Source of the DNA: Brevibacterium sp.
GTDB taxonomy: Bacteria; Actinomycetota; Actinomycetes; Actinomycetales; Brevibacteriaceae
NCBI RefSeq assembly: GCF_031179145.1
Contig: NZ_JAPSIB010000016.1
Location: forward strand, 50,661 to 114,660
Direction of reading: 5' to 3'
DNA length: 64,000 nt
Made by a program: the position numbers and the translations under genes. Positions 1 to 7,678 of the stretch are shown piece by piece; position 1 is the first letter of the stretch, and every line of letters starts with the position of its first letter. The notes under the pieces were generated by a model, which was not told the origin of the DNA, did not search any database, and worked only from the letters and a program-made list of their open reading frames with translations.

Positions 1-887
1 TGGTCGTGGTCGTGTTCTTCAACGAGGAGCCCAACGATTTCGGCTTCTTCTGCGTCGGTTCCCGGGCGATGACAGGCCGGGTCGACCGCTCGACCCTGGC
101 GGCAACCGACATCCACGGCCGCACTCTGGCGTCGGCGCTGCCCGATTCCGGGATCGATCCGGAGGCGTTCCTGCGCGCGCAGTACGACTTCTCGAAGGTC
201 AGCGCGTTCCTCGAACTCCACATCGAGCAGGGCCCCGAGCTCGAGCGGATGGACCGGCAGATCGGGGTCGTGGAGACGATCACCGGCATCAATCACTTCC
301 GCGCCCTGTTCACCGGCAGGCAGGATCACGCCGGAACCACTCCGATGGACGTCCGCGCCGACGCCGGGTGTGCGGCAGCGGGCACGGTCCTGGCCGTCGA
401 GGCCATCGCGGAGTCGGGAACCAGCACCCGCGGCACGTCCGGTCAGATCGCCTTCACCCCGGAGGCCGTCAACGTCGTCACCGCCCGCGCAGTCGTCGAG
501 GGCGAGTTCCGCGGTCCTGACGGGTCCTGGCTGCAGGAGGCCGAACGCCGCCTCACCGAGGCGGCCGCGCAGCAGGCGGCCAAGCGCGGTGTGAGCGTGG
601 AGATGGAGTGGACGACCGACGATGCCCCGGTCCCCCTGGACGAACCGATCACCTCCACCGTCGCCGGGGTGGCCGACGACCTCGGATTCTCCCGTGCGAC
701 GATGTTCTCCGGGGCCGGTCATGACGCGGGAATCATCGCCGCGAAGACGCAGACCGGCATGATCTTCGTCCCCTCGCATGACGGCCGCAGCCACTGCCCG
801 GAGGAGTTCACCGAGCTCAGCGCCATCGTGCCCGGGATCTCCGTCCTGCTCGAGACCGTGCTGCGCCTGGACTCCTCGCTCAACTGA
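1..887 (+). CDS. M20-family amidohydrolase (allantoate / N-carbamoyl-amino-acid hydrolase type), 5' truncated by window edge
   Basis: The reading frame is open from the first base to the TGA at 885-887, so the true start lies outside the window and about the first third of the protein is missing. What remains matches the HyuC/AllC branch of metallopeptidase family M20, which hydrolyses ureido or N-carbamoyl C-N bonds with two divalent metals. Visible motifs are FNEE near the left edge (the family's EEG segment, here EEP), VGSRAMTGR, ELHIEQGPELE, the dimerisation-domain stretch RQDHAGTTPMDVRAD, FSGAGHDA and the closing IFVPSHDGRSHCPEEF, which carries the last metal-binding His. Substrate cannot be decided: allantoate, ureidoglycolate, N-carbamoyl-beta-alanine and N-carbamoyl-L-amino acids are all used in this family. 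Confidence 0.85.
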   Translation, partial: VVVVFFNEEPNDFGFFCVGSRAMTGRVDRSTLAATDIHGRTLASALPDSGIDPEAFLRAQYDFSKVSAFLELHIEQGPELERMDRQIGVVETITGINHFRALFTGRQDHAGTTPMDVRADAGCAAAGTVLAVEAIAESGTSTRGTSGQIAFTPEAVNVVTARAVVEGEFRGPDGSWLQEAERRLTEAAAQQAAKRGVSVEMEWTTDDAPVPLDEPITSTVAGVADDLGFSRATMFSGAGHDAGIIAAKTQTGMIFVPSHDGRSHCPEEFTELSAIVPGISVLLETVLRLDSSLN

Positions 888-968
888 CTGCCACGCTCCC
901 ACCAGCGCCGACACAGCCTCGGCGAATAGACTTCGAAGGTCCGAGTCACCACCGATGAAGGGTCGACG

Positions 969-1355
969 ATGTCATTCGACAAGTTCCTCAACAAAGCCAA
1001 GAACCTCGCCAACGATCCGAAGGTCCGGGAGAAGCTCAAGTCGGACAAGGCCGAGAGGGTCAGCGACTCGTTCCTCGACAAAGCCGCGGGTGCGGCTGAT
1101 TCCCTGACCAAGGGCAAGCACCGCGACCGGATCCAGAAGGCGCGCGACGCCGCCGATCGTGCCGTCGGCACCGATGGTCCCAGCCACACCGATGGACCGG
1201 GTCGCACCGATGGTCCCGGTCGCGCTGATGGTCCCGGTCGCGCCGATGGTCCCGCTGCCGGCAGCCCTGAGGCCCCGCGTGATCCCCGCTCCCAGGGACC
1301 CGGCGAGGAGCCTCACGATCCCCGTGGGAATCCGGGGGATCCCCGTCCCTACTGA
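969..1355 (+). CDS. MT0933-like antitoxin-family small protein with hydrophilic repeat tail
   Basis: A 128-residue protein. The first ~60 residues are a charged, Lys/Asp/Ala-rich helix (FDKFLNKAKNLANDPKVREK, then DSFLDKAAGAADSLTKGKHRDRIQKARDAAD). This resembles the MT0933/Rv0909-type antitoxin family of actinobacteria, where short D-K-A-x-D segments repeat. From residue ~67 the protein turns into a low-complexity tail built on TDGPGR/ADGPGR hexapeptides, then a Pro/Arg/Asp-rich end. A TAGACT -10 box lies at 927-932 and a GAAGGG ribosome site just before the ATG. No toxin gene is adjacent, so a toxin-antitoxin role is only a family-based guess. The 3' end overlaps the convergent gene downstream by 7 bp. 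Confidence 0.6.
   Translation: MSFDKFLNKAKNLANDPKVREKLKSDKAERVSDSFLDKAAGAADSLTKGKHRDRIQKARDAADRAVGTDGPSHTDGPGRTDGPGRADGPGRADGPAAGSPEAPRDPRSQGPGEEPHDPRGNPGDPRPY
1170..1259 (+). repeat. 18-bp in-frame tandem repeat (5 units)
   Basis: Five consecutive 18-bp units (starts 1170, 1188, 1206, 1224, 1242) of the form RCYGATGGTCCCGGTCGC. They encode the (T/A)DGPGR hexapeptide tail of the small antitoxin-like protein. The middle units are almost identical, suggesting recent slippage. Confidence 0.9.
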
Positions 1356-2194
1356 ACCGTCACCGAGGCGGTGGAACGGGGATCTGCGGAGAGGACGATG
1401 CGCAGATCCCCGGCAGTGCCGAATTCGTCCTGCTCGACGGTCCATCCGCCGGCGTCCTTCCTTCCGCACGGTGTGACGTCCGGAGGAATGGTCACGCAGC
1501 CCACCGAATCAACCGGAACCGCCGACCGGACGGTGACATCGCCGCTGCGCAGCGGCCGGACATGGATGACTGCCGCAGCAGTCCGCTCTGTGACAGCAGT
1601 CCGCTCTGTGACAGCAGTCCGCTGCGTGCCAGCAGCTCGCTCCGTGACAGCAGCCCGCTCCGTGCCAGCAGTCCGCTCTGTGCCAGCAGTCCTCTGCGTG
1701 CCACCAGTCCGTTCCGTTCTCTCGGTCGGCCGGCCTCCCGACGCAATCGCGCTCGCCCCGGTCACGGTGTAGCCGAACGTCGCCGTGTGCTCGCCTTCGC
1801 CGAGCGCCTCCTCGACCTCCATCTCGACCGCATGTTCGGTTCGGTCCACCTCGGCGTCCTGGTGCGAGCCGTCGACCGTCACCTCGAGGTCGGAATACTC
1901 GGCCCTCAGATAGTCAGGGATGGGCCCGTCGCTGTTCGGGAGCCGGAAGCCGTCATGAATGGTGCCGCCGAGGGTCATGCGGGTCGAGAAGGCCATGTCA
2001 ACGGTCTGCTCCATAGACACCCGGTAGCTCCCGTCGGCATGAATGCTCACCGTATGCGTCGCCGTGTTCGACCGCACCGGGTTCGGCGCCGCGACGACCG
2101 CGGTTCCAGAACCGGCCGCAATCAGGACGACGCCGAGGCCGAGAACGGCGTGGAGCCCGGCGAGTGCCTGGGCCCACCTCATCCCGACCATCAT
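1349..2194 (-). CDS. secreted/membrane-anchored protein with DUF2207-like N-terminal domain and hexapeptide repeat
   Basis: A 281-residue protein with an N-terminal hydrophobic segment (residues ~8-35) followed by an extracellular region. The stretch NTATHTVSIHADGSYRVSM, then GFRLPN and SDLEVTVDG, is laid out like the N-terminal domain of DUF2207 envelope proteins. The usual C-terminal membrane part is absent. Residues ~157-205 are a run of TERTAGTERT-type hexapeptides encoded by an 18-bp minisatellite, after which a short beta-rich end follows. It overlaps the upstream gene on the same strand by 4 bp (ATGA), so the two are translationally coupled. Function is unknown. Confidence 0.6.
   Translation of the reverse strand: MMVGMRWAQALAGLHAVLGLGVVLIAAGSGTAVVAAPNPVRSNTATHTVSIHADGSYRVSMEQTVDMAFSTRMTLGGTIHDGFRLPNSDGPIPDYLRAEYSDLEVTVDGSHQDAEVDRTEHAVEMEVEEALGEGEHTATFGYTVTGASAIASGGRPTERTERTGGTQRTAGTERTAGTERAAVTERAAGTQRTAVTERTAVTERTAAAVIHVRPLRSGDVTVRSAVPVDSVGCVTIPPDVTPCGRKDAGGWTVEQDEFGTAGDLRIVLSADPRSTASVTVQ
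1578..1721 (-). repeat. 18-bp minisatellite, 8 units, inside the DUF2207-like gene
   Basis: Eight 18-bp units starting at 1578, 1596, 1614, 1632, 1650, 1668, 1686 and 1704. The first two are identical on the + strand (GCAGTCCGCTCTGTGACA) and the last is degenerate. Because 18 is a multiple of three, no frame is disrupted. The - strand frame reads TERTAV/TERAAG hexapeptides. There are no spacers, so this is not a CRISPR. Confidence 0.95.
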
Positions 2195-3003
2195 GACGGG
2201 TGGCGGTCGACGACGAGGGGCGCAGCCGTGACGTCACCGGGTGCGGCGAAGGCGACCGCATCGATTCTCGTGAACGGATCGTCGGTCCAGCGCAGAACCG
2301 AGGGATCCGATTCGACGTCGGGCTCCCGCAGTCCCTGACAGGAAGCATCAGGGGCGAACGTGACATTGCTGGGAAGACATTCGACGGCCGCACCGGCAGG
2401 GACGGTCAGCGACCGATAGCTGCGCGCGTCCTCGGGCCCATGCGGAAATCGCAGCGGCATCACGAACAGATTGCGCCCCTCCACCGCGACGAACACATCC
2501 GCGAGGACATAGTCGACCGTCACGGCATGACGTCCGGACGACCAGCGCCCACGATCCGGCGGCGCGATGGTGAAGACGACGTCGTCGTGGAAGAGGTCCT
2601 CGACGTGGGCGTCCCGGACCACGGTCAGGTCGACCGCCTCGGCGGAGGGACTGCTCACGTCCTGGGCGCTCACCTGGCTCACGCGCGGCAGAACCGCATA
2701 CTGTGCGTCGCGGTCGCGGTCGATCCACCCGATGCCGATGCCGCCGATCGCCCACCTCACTGGCCTCTCGCTTCCGACCGGGGTGTCGAAGACGAGCAGC
2801 TGGGAGACCGCGAGCGTGCCGTCGCTGCGCACGGTGACGTCGAGCGAGATCTCCTCCGGGGTCACCGCCTCGACCGGAAGGCCGCTGTCGCTGCGAGGCT
2901 CGATCGGCGGGTGGCGGAGCACGCTGACGATGACGACCAGCGCGATCACGGTCGCCACCGCCGCCAGTGCGACGGCGATGATCCGGGTTCTGGTCGAGCT
3001 CAT
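2191..3003 (-). CDS. membrane-anchored DUF2207-like protein
   Basis: 270 residues with one N-terminal transmembrane helix (residues ~8-29, IIAVALAAVATVIALVVIVSVL) and a large extracellular part. The segment EEISLDVTVRSDGTLAVSQLLVFDT is the pattern of DUF2207 N-terminal domains: beta strand, R-x-D-G-x-L, F. It is the first gene of a two-gene unit with the neighbour at 1349-2194, with a 4-bp overlap. Both look like paralogous ectodomains. On its strand a TAGGGT hexamer stands 6 nt before the ATG, so the mRNA is probably leaderless. The divergent neighbour is the glutaminase. Role unknown. Confidence 0.6.
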   Translation of the reverse strand: MSSTRTRIIAVALAAVATVIALVVIVSVLRHPPIEPRSDSGLPVEAVTPEEISLDVTVRSDGTLAVSQLLVFDTPVGSERPVRWAIGGIGIGWIDRDRDAQYAVLPRVSQVSAQDVSSPSAEAVDLTVVRDAHVEDLFHDDVVFTIAPPDRGRWSSGRHAVTVDYVLADVFVAVEGRNLFVMPLRFPHGPEDARSYRSLTVPAGAAVECLPSNVTFAPDASCQGLREPDVESDPSVLRWTDDPFTRIDAVAFAAPGDVTAAPLVVDRHPS

Positions 3004-3089
3004 GCTTCGACCCTAGATCGACGACGCTCGGCAGGGCCCCCTTGGGTGTGCCCATTCTGCAACCGCCGTGGCGGATCGGTCACTGCCCC

Positions 3090-3095
3090 TAGACT
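3090..3095 (+). promoter_or_regulatory. -10 box of leaderless glutaminase transcript
   Basis: TAGACT ends 7 nt before the ATG at 3103 and no ribosome-binding site is present, so transcription probably begins at or next to the start codon. The same hexamer and spacing recur before several other genes in the window. Confidence 0.55.
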
Positions 3096-3102
3096 GGCCC
3101 CC

Positions 3103-4416
3103 ATGCGATCACCCATTCCCGACTACCTCGATGAGATCCTCGACAAGCACCGGCAGGACCGGTCAGGGGCGCCCGCGGACTACATTCCCGCCCTCGCCGC
3201 GGCCGATCCGGAGAAGCTGGCGATCTGCATCTCCACCCTCGACGGCATCGAATACGCCTCAGGCGACTCCGACTACGCGTTCACCATCCAGTCGATGTCG
3301 AAGCCGTTCGTCTACGGAATGGCCCTTGAGCGGTTGGGGATGTCCGCCGTGCTCGACAGGGTCGGTGTCGAGCCCACCGGTGAGGCCTTCAACGAGCTCT
3401 CCCTCGACGAGACCTCGGGCAAACCGCTCAACCCGATGATCAACGCGGGTGCGATCACCGTCCACTCACTCCTCGGGCCGTCGGGGTCGAGCGCTGCCGA
3501 GCGTGCGGAGATCGTGCGGGCGGGACTGTCCGAGTTCGCCGGCCGGGAGCTGACCATCGACGGCTCCGTGGCCGAGAGCGAACGCGCCGGCGCCTACCGC
3601 AACATCGCGATCGCCAACATGCTCCGCTCCTATGACGTCATCACCGATGATCCCGACGAGGCGGTCAACGGCTACATCGACCAGTGCTCCGTCCTCGTCA
3701 CGGTTGCCGATCTCGCCCTCATGGCAGCGACCCTGGCCGGCGGCGGGATCAATCCCAAAACGGGCAGACAGGTGCTGTCCCCGCGGGTGAACCGGCAGGT
3801 GCTGGGCGTGATGATGACCTGCGGAATGTACGACGTGGCCGGTGACTGGATGACCGAGGTCGGCGTGCCTGCCAAGAGCGGCGTCTCCGGCGGCGTCTTC
3901 GGGGTCCTCCCAGGCCAGCTCGGCATCTCAGTGTATTCGCCGCGGCTCGACAGCCACGGGTCGAGCGTGCGCGGAACGAACATCTTCCACACCCTCTCCG
4001 ACGACATGGGCCTGCACATCATGGAGGCTCCGGAGCCTGCCCGCTCGATCATCCGCCGCGACCGCCGCTTCGTCGGAGCGAACGGAGAGATGGTGCGCAT
4101 CTGCAGCCTCCAGGGTCTGATCCAGTGGAGCGGCGCGGAGAACGTCCTGCGCACCATGGACGAGCCCGACTCCACGACAACGGTCTTCGTCCTCGATCTG
4201 CGCCGTGTGTATTCGATCAACGACGTCGCCCGCCGTCTGTTCACCGAGGCTCTGGCGCGGATGAAGAACGCCGGCGTCCGCGTCGTGCTGATGGATCCGG
4301 AGAACCTGCTCGAGTGCGCCGGCCCCGGCTCGCCCCTGCCCGACGTCAAGCTCATCGACTCCCTCAAACCGCTCAAGGGCCTCAAGCGGCTCCGGAACGC
4401 ACGTTTGCTAAGGTAA
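3103..4416 (+). CDS. glsA: glutaminase A with C-terminal STAS-like domain
   Basis: A 437-residue serine-dependent glutaminase (L-glutamine to L-glutamate plus ammonia). Catalytic Ser64-x-x-Lys67 lies in QSMSKPF. Further family motifs are PLNPMINAGAI, YRNIAIANMLRS, GGGINPKTG, GMYDVAGDW and PAKSGVSGGVFGVLPG. The core family is about 300-310 residues. The extra C-terminal ~110 residues (DSTTTVFVLDLRRVYSIND onward, with ARRLFTEALARMKNAGVRVV) have the strand-helix pattern of a STAS domain, an architecture known from actinobacterial glutaminases. The ATG at 3103 is preferred to upstream in-frame starts because the promoter at 3090 lies immediately before it. The stop codon sits inside the iron box that serves the next gene. 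Confidence 0.9.
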   Translation: MRSPIPDYLDEILDKHRQDRSGAPADYIPALAAADPEKLAICISTLDGIEYASGDSDYAFTIQSMSKPFVYGMALERLGMSAVLDRVGVEPTGEAFNELSLDETSGKPLNPMINAGAITVHSLLGPSGSSAAERAEIVRAGLSEFAGRELTIDGSVAESERAGAYRNIAIANMLRSYDVITDDPDEAVNGYIDQCSVLVTVADLALMAATLAGGGINPKTGRQVLSPRVNRQVLGVMMTCGMYDVAGDWMTEVGVPAKSGVSGGVFGVLPGQLGISVYSPRLDSHGSSVRGTNIFHTLSDDMGLHIMEAPEPARSIIRRDRRFVGANGEMVRICSLQGLIQWSGAENVLRTMDEPDSTTTVFVLDLRRVYSINDVARRLFTEALARMKNAGVRVVLMDPENLLECAGPGSPLPDVKLIDSLKPLKGLKRLRNARLLR

Positions 4417-4427
4417 GCCTTAGTTCA
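4409..4427 (+). promoter_or_regulatory. DtxR/IdeR-type iron box
   Basis: This 19-bp site matches the iron-box consensus TWAGGTWAGSCTWACCTWA at 16 positions, with mismatches in the right half. It begins before the glutaminase stop codon and precedes the siderophore-interacting protein start by about 50 bp. That is the arrangement expected for iron-repressed transcription. The binding regulator is not in the window. Confidence 0.75.
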
Positions 4428-4478
4428 CGCCGAGGTGATTCCGTCCCCTCGCCCCGACTCCCCCGGAAGGGATTTCGC

Positions 4479-5297
4479 TTGACCTCCTCGCCCGCCTCCG
4501 CACAGGCGCCTGTGCGTCCACCTCGCCCGCAAGCCGTCCTCACCGTCACCGCGGTCGAGGAGGTCACCCCGAACCTGATCCGGATCACCGCCGGCGGAGA
4601 GGGCTTCGAGGCCCTGAACCTCAACGAGTGCACGGACAAGTACGTGAAGATCCTCTTCGCCGACCCTCGGCATGGGCTCATCCCGCCCTACGACCTGGCC
4701 TCGCTGCGTGACTTCGCGCCGGAGAAGCTGCCCCGCAACCGCACCTACACGCTGCGGAACGTCGACGCCGAGGCGAAGACTGTGACGATCGACTTCGTCG
4801 TCCATGGCGACGACGGGATCGCCGGTCCCTGGGCAAGGAGTGCGCGGCCGGGCAACACCCTCACCATGAGCGGAGCCGGCGGCAAGTACCGGCCGACGAC
4901 GGACGCCCCCTGGCATCTGCTGATCGCTGATCACACGGCGCTGCCCGCAGTGTCCTCGGCGATCGAGGCGATGTCCACCGGCGCGAGCGGCGTCGTGCTC
5001 GCAGCCGTCGAGCACGACGAGGACCGGAAGCTGCCGGACGCACCGGCCGGCCTCGACGTCATCTGGGTGAGCAGCGACGACGAGCTGCTGGCCGCACTGC
5101 ACGACCTCGACTGGCAGCAGGGCACTCCCCAGGTGTTCGCCCACGGGGAGCGAGAGACCATCAAGTCCGTACGGAAGATCCTCAAGCACCATCAGGTGCC
5201 GCGGGAGTCCCTGTCGATCTCCGCCTACTGGGCCAGGGGCCGCGCCGAGGACCAGTTCCAGGCCGAGAAGCGCGAACCCGTCGGTCAGATCGACTGA
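4479..5297 (+). CDS. siderophore-interacting protein (FAD ferric-siderophore reductase)
   Basis: A 272-residue SIP-family flavoreductase that releases iron from imported ferric siderophores in the cytoplasm. The N-terminal FAD-binding domain has RNRTYTLRNVD (the R-x-Y-T-x-R flavin motif) and HGDDGIAGPWA, followed by GAGGKY. The C-terminal NAD(P)H-binding half contains HLLIADHTALPA and ends with YWARGRAEDQFQ, typical of the family. The start is taken as TTG at 4479, which has GGAAGG 8 nt upstream and removes a long arginine-rich shadow. The iron box at 4409-4427 implies repression under iron sufficiency. No siderophore synthesis or uptake genes are adjacent. Confidence 0.9.
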   Translation: MTSSPASAQAPVRPPRPQAVLTVTAVEEVTPNLIRITAGGEGFEALNLNECTDKYVKILFADPRHGLIPPYDLASLRDFAPEKLPRNRTYTLRNVDAEAKTVTIDFVVHGDDGIAGPWARSARPGNTLTMSGAGGKYRPTTDAPWHLLIADHTALPAVSSAIEAMSTGASGVVLAAVEHDEDRKLPDAPAGLDVIWVSSDDELLAALHDLDWQQGTPQVFAHGERETIKSVRKILKHHQVPRESLSISAYWARGRAEDQFQAEKREPVGQID

Positions 5298-5327
5298 CCA
5301 GAGGGTCCGGCGCGCGGCGTCCGACGG

Positions 5328-6230
5328 TCAGTCGACCGCCTCGCTCGACTGCACCACGGTGGGTCTGCGCCCGCCGCGCTGGGCCCCGCTTCCGGCCAGG
5401 ACCACGAGGACGATGCCCACAACCTGCCACAGCGCCGGAACCTGGGACAGGAACACGAGCCCGATGATCACTCCGAAGGCAGGTTCGAGTGCCATCAGGG
5501 TCCCGAACGCCGTCGGCGTCATCCGCCGCAGCGAGAGCATCTCGAGGCCGAACGGCAGCACCGGCGCGAGCAGAGCCAGGCCCAGGGCGATGAGGATGAC
5601 CCGCAGGTCGATGCCGCCGATCGCCTGCGGAGCTCCGACGATCGTCGTCACGACCGCGGCGATCGGAATGGTGATCGCCAGTCCGGTGATTCCGGTGAAC
5701 CGGTCCCCGATCCTCTGCGTGAGCAGGATGTAGGTCCCCCAGCCGAGTCCGGCAGCCGCGGCGAAGGCGATGCCGAGGGGATCGAACGTCGCGCCCCAGG
5801 GTTCGGTGAGCAGGACGACCCCGACGAGGGCGAGGGCCGGCCAGGCGAGCATCTGCCTGTTCTTCGAGCGGATGGCGGCGACGACGAGCGGGCCGAGGAA
5901 CTCGATCGCCACCGCGGTGCCGAGTGGAATCCTGTCGATCGCGGCCAGGAACGCCGTCGTCATCAGACCACTGGCGACGCCAAGGCCGAGCAGCGGTGCA
6001 ATGTCCTCTCTGCGGATCCTCCGCAGGGGTGGGCGCGCGATGACGACGAAGATGACCGCGCCCATGCACAGTCGCAGCCAGGCGGTTCCCGCCGTGCCGA
6101 CCTCGTCGAAGAGCACGACCGAGGAGGCGTTGCACAGCTGGATGAGCAGCATTGCCGTGACCGCGAGCGACCATGGTGGCAGCACGTCGGCGACACCGCG
6201 CCCAAGGATCACATCCGGTTTCGGGGTCAT
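5328..6230 (-). CDS. EamA-family exporter, RhtA-like (threonine/homoserine type)
   Basis: A 300-residue polytopic protein with about ten hydrophobic helices and the duplicated EamA fold. The motif ATAFLAAIDRIPLGTAVAIEFLGPL and later SLRRMTPTAFGTLMALEPAFG are very close to the RhtA branch, which exports threonine, homoserine and related small amino acids. It is the last gene of a three-gene operon and overlaps the B3/B4-domain gene by 4 bp (ATGA). The pairing with a free-standing amino-acid-recognition domain and an XRE-cupin regulator suggests a role in expelling a toxic or non-canonical amino acid. Substrate is not shown by sequence. Confidence 0.85.
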   Translation of the reverse strand: MTPKPDVILGRGVADVLPPWSLAVTAMLLIQLCNASSVVLFDEVGTAGTAWLRLCMGAVIFVVIARPPLRRIRREDIAPLLGLGVASGLMTTAFLAAIDRIPLGTAVAIEFLGPLVVAAIRSKNRQMLAWPALALVGVVLLTEPWGATFDPLGIAFAAAAGLGWGTYILLTQRIGDRFTGITGLAITIPIAAVVTTIVGAPQAIGGIDLRVILIALGLALLAPVLPFGLEMLSLRRMTPTAFGTLMALEPAFGVIIGLVFLSQVPALWQVVGIVLVVLAGSGAQRGGRRPTVVQSSEAVD

Positions 6231-6961
6231 GGAGCGCCCACCATGCGCCGTGCAATCGTCACGGACTCGCCCACGGTGGCGAGCGCCTCGGCGAGGGAGT
6301 CTCCTGCCGCGTTCAGGGCGTCATCGTCGATGGGATCGAGGACGTCGAGGATGAAGAGCGCCGAGGTGGTCGTCTCCCGCAGCCCTGTCCGCCGGCCCTG
6401 GCGCCAGTTCCACCGGCGGCAGGTGACGCCCGCATCGTCGCACCACACGACCTCACCCGGGTCGGGGTGCTCCGTCACATCCTGACCCCCGGCATTCGTG
6501 TCGAAGGCTTCGGTTCCGGTGGCGCGGATGAGCTTCGGCGCACCCTGGTAGGCGTCGAGGTCCTCACCGCCGAGAGGGATCCGATGGGTCACGGAGATCG
6601 CGTTGTAGATATCGGTGAGCCGATTGATGCGCGGCAGGCCCTTCTCAGCCCTCCGCATGAGTGCCTCGAGGCTGTTGCGCGTCTTCTGCGGTTTGGCCCC
6701 GAATGCGCGGTAGGCCTCGCGCCATGCCGCGATGTGGTCGACCTCGGTGATGGGAGTCCGGGTGAGGATCTCTGCGGTCGATTCCTCGGCGGCGCGGAGC
6801 AGTGCCTCGCTGTGCTCATCTCCGGCGCCGGGCTCGATCCCCGAGGCCGCCAGGAACAGGACTCGGTAGTCGGGGCGCAGCTCGAACACCTCGGCGTCGA
6901 CGGTCGCGGCGGCGAGGAAGTCGTCGAGCTTCGCCTTGGAATGGATCATGGTCTCAGTCAT
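6227..6961 (-). CDS. free-standing B3/B4 (PheRS-beta editing-like) domain protein
   Basis: A 244-residue protein of the B3/B4 family, the domain that performs editing of mischarged tRNA in the phenylalanyl-tRNA synthetase beta chain. Here it exists without any synthetase catalytic or anticodon-binding part. Conserved features include the central helix WREAYRAFGAKPQKTRNSLEAL, LPRINRLTDIYNAISV, RIPLGGEDLDAYQG and the C-terminal CRRWNWRQGRRTGL segment. It overlaps both neighbours (8 bp with the XRE-cupin gene, 4 bp with the exporter). Stand-alone members are widespread, but their true substrates are mostly unknown. Hydrolysis of a mischarged aminoacyl-tRNA or binding of a free amino acid are the plausible options. 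Confidence 0.85.
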   Translation of the reverse strand: MTETMIHSKAKLDDFLAAATVDAEVFELRPDYRVLFLAASGIEPGAGDEHSEALLRAAEESTAEILTRTPITEVDHIAAWREAYRAFGAKPQKTRNSLEALMRRAEKGLPRINRLTDIYNAISVTHRIPLGGEDLDAYQGAPKLIRATGTEAFDTNAGGQDVTEHPDPGEVVWCDDAGVTCRRWNWRQGRRTGLRETTTSALFILDVLDPIDDDALNAAGDSLAEALATVGESVTIARRMVGAP

Positions 6962-7559
6962 GGGGGTTGTCCTTCCGACGGTCGGAACCGACTCCGGGTT
7001 CGAAGACGGACAGGGAGAAGCGCACGGGCGCCTCGGCGGGGTTGGCGTAGGAGTGCGGTTCGTCGCCGGCGAAGCTCATCGCATCTCCGGGAGCGAGTTC
7101 GGAGGTTTCGCCGGCGACGGTGAGGGTGAGCCGGCCATCGAGGACGAGGACGAGCTCGCGGGTGCCGGGCGAATGGGCTTCACTCTCGTGATCCTCCCCC
7201 GGCTCCAGTCGCCAGTCCCAGAGCTCGACGATGTCCGGCGGGGCGGTGGAGGCCATGAGCACTCCCTGCCCGCCCGCGGGCCCGGACCACAGGACGGCGC
7301 CTTCACCTGCGCGGGTGATGTCGATGTGCCGGCGCTCCGGTGGCTCGACGAGCGACGGGAGGCCGACCCCGAGGGCGTCGCTGAGACTGAGCAGCGTGCC
7401 GATGCTCGGGTTGGCGGCGCCCTGTTCGACGTTGACGACCATGCGCCGGCTGATGCCGGCGACCTCCGCGAGCCGATCGAGCGTCCACCCGCGGGCTGTT
7501 CGCTCGTGTCGGACGCGGGACCCGATGACCGCGGCCAGGGTTTCGGTGCTTGCACTCAT
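6954..7559 (-). CDS. XRE-family regulator with C-terminal cupin domain
   Basis: About 201 residues from the ATG at 7559, which precedes SASTETLAAVIG. Residues ~10-65 form a helix-turn-helix (IGSRVRHERTARGWTLDRLAEVAGIS-type with a second helix MVVNVEQG). The C-terminal half is a small-molecule-binding cupin (LEPGEDHESEAHSPGTRELV, GDAMSFAGDEPHSYANP). An in-frame start 18 bp further up (7577) would place the start inside the repeated operator, so 7559 is preferred. It heads the operon with the B3/B4 protein and RhtA-like exporter. The AGTGCA motifs at its start suggest autoregulation, with the cupin sensing the metabolite that the operon handles. Confidence 0.85.
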   Translation of the reverse strand: MSASTETLAAVIGSRVRHERTARGWTLDRLAEVAGISRRMVVNVEQGAANPSIGTLLSLSDALGVGLPSLVEPPERRHIDITRAGEGAVLWSGPAGGQGVLMASTAPPDIVELWDWRLEPGEDHESEAHSPGTRELVLVLDGRLTLTVAGETSELAPGDAMSFAGDEPHSYANPAEAPVRFSLSVFEPGVGSDRRKDNPHD

Positions 7560-7590
7560 AAGTGCATCATAGTGCACTATTCAGTGCACT
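7551..7590 (-). promoter_or_regulatory. operator cluster with four AGTGCA half-sites
   Basis: TGCACT at 7551-7556 is followed by AGTGCA at 7561, AGTGCACT at 7571 and AGTGCACT at 7583. The last two are self-complementary, and the first pair forms an inverted repeat with a 4-bp spacer. The sites overlap the start codon and promoter region of the XRE-cupin gene with centre spacings of about one helical turn, as expected for cooperative autorepression. Confidence 0.65.
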
Positions 7591-7678
7591 CGGCAAATCG
7601 GACAGGCTAGGGCGCTCGCGCTCCTGCTCTCGCAAGTTCTCGCGCTCCCGCTCCCGCAAGATGGAGAGGACAGCGCGG

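Noticed and set aside
969..1355. Toxin-antitoxin locus
   Set aside because: Only the antitoxin-family protein is present; the neighbouring genes are envelope proteins and an amidohydrolase, with no toxin candidate.
1578..1721. CRISPR-like repeat array
   Set aside because: Units are contiguous with no spacers and encode hexapeptides; this is a minisatellite within a gene.
2200..3102. N-terminal extension of the glutaminase to 738 codons
   Set aside because: The extension is antisense to the DUF2207-like gene and has no homologous composition; the promoter at 3090 fixes the start at 3103.
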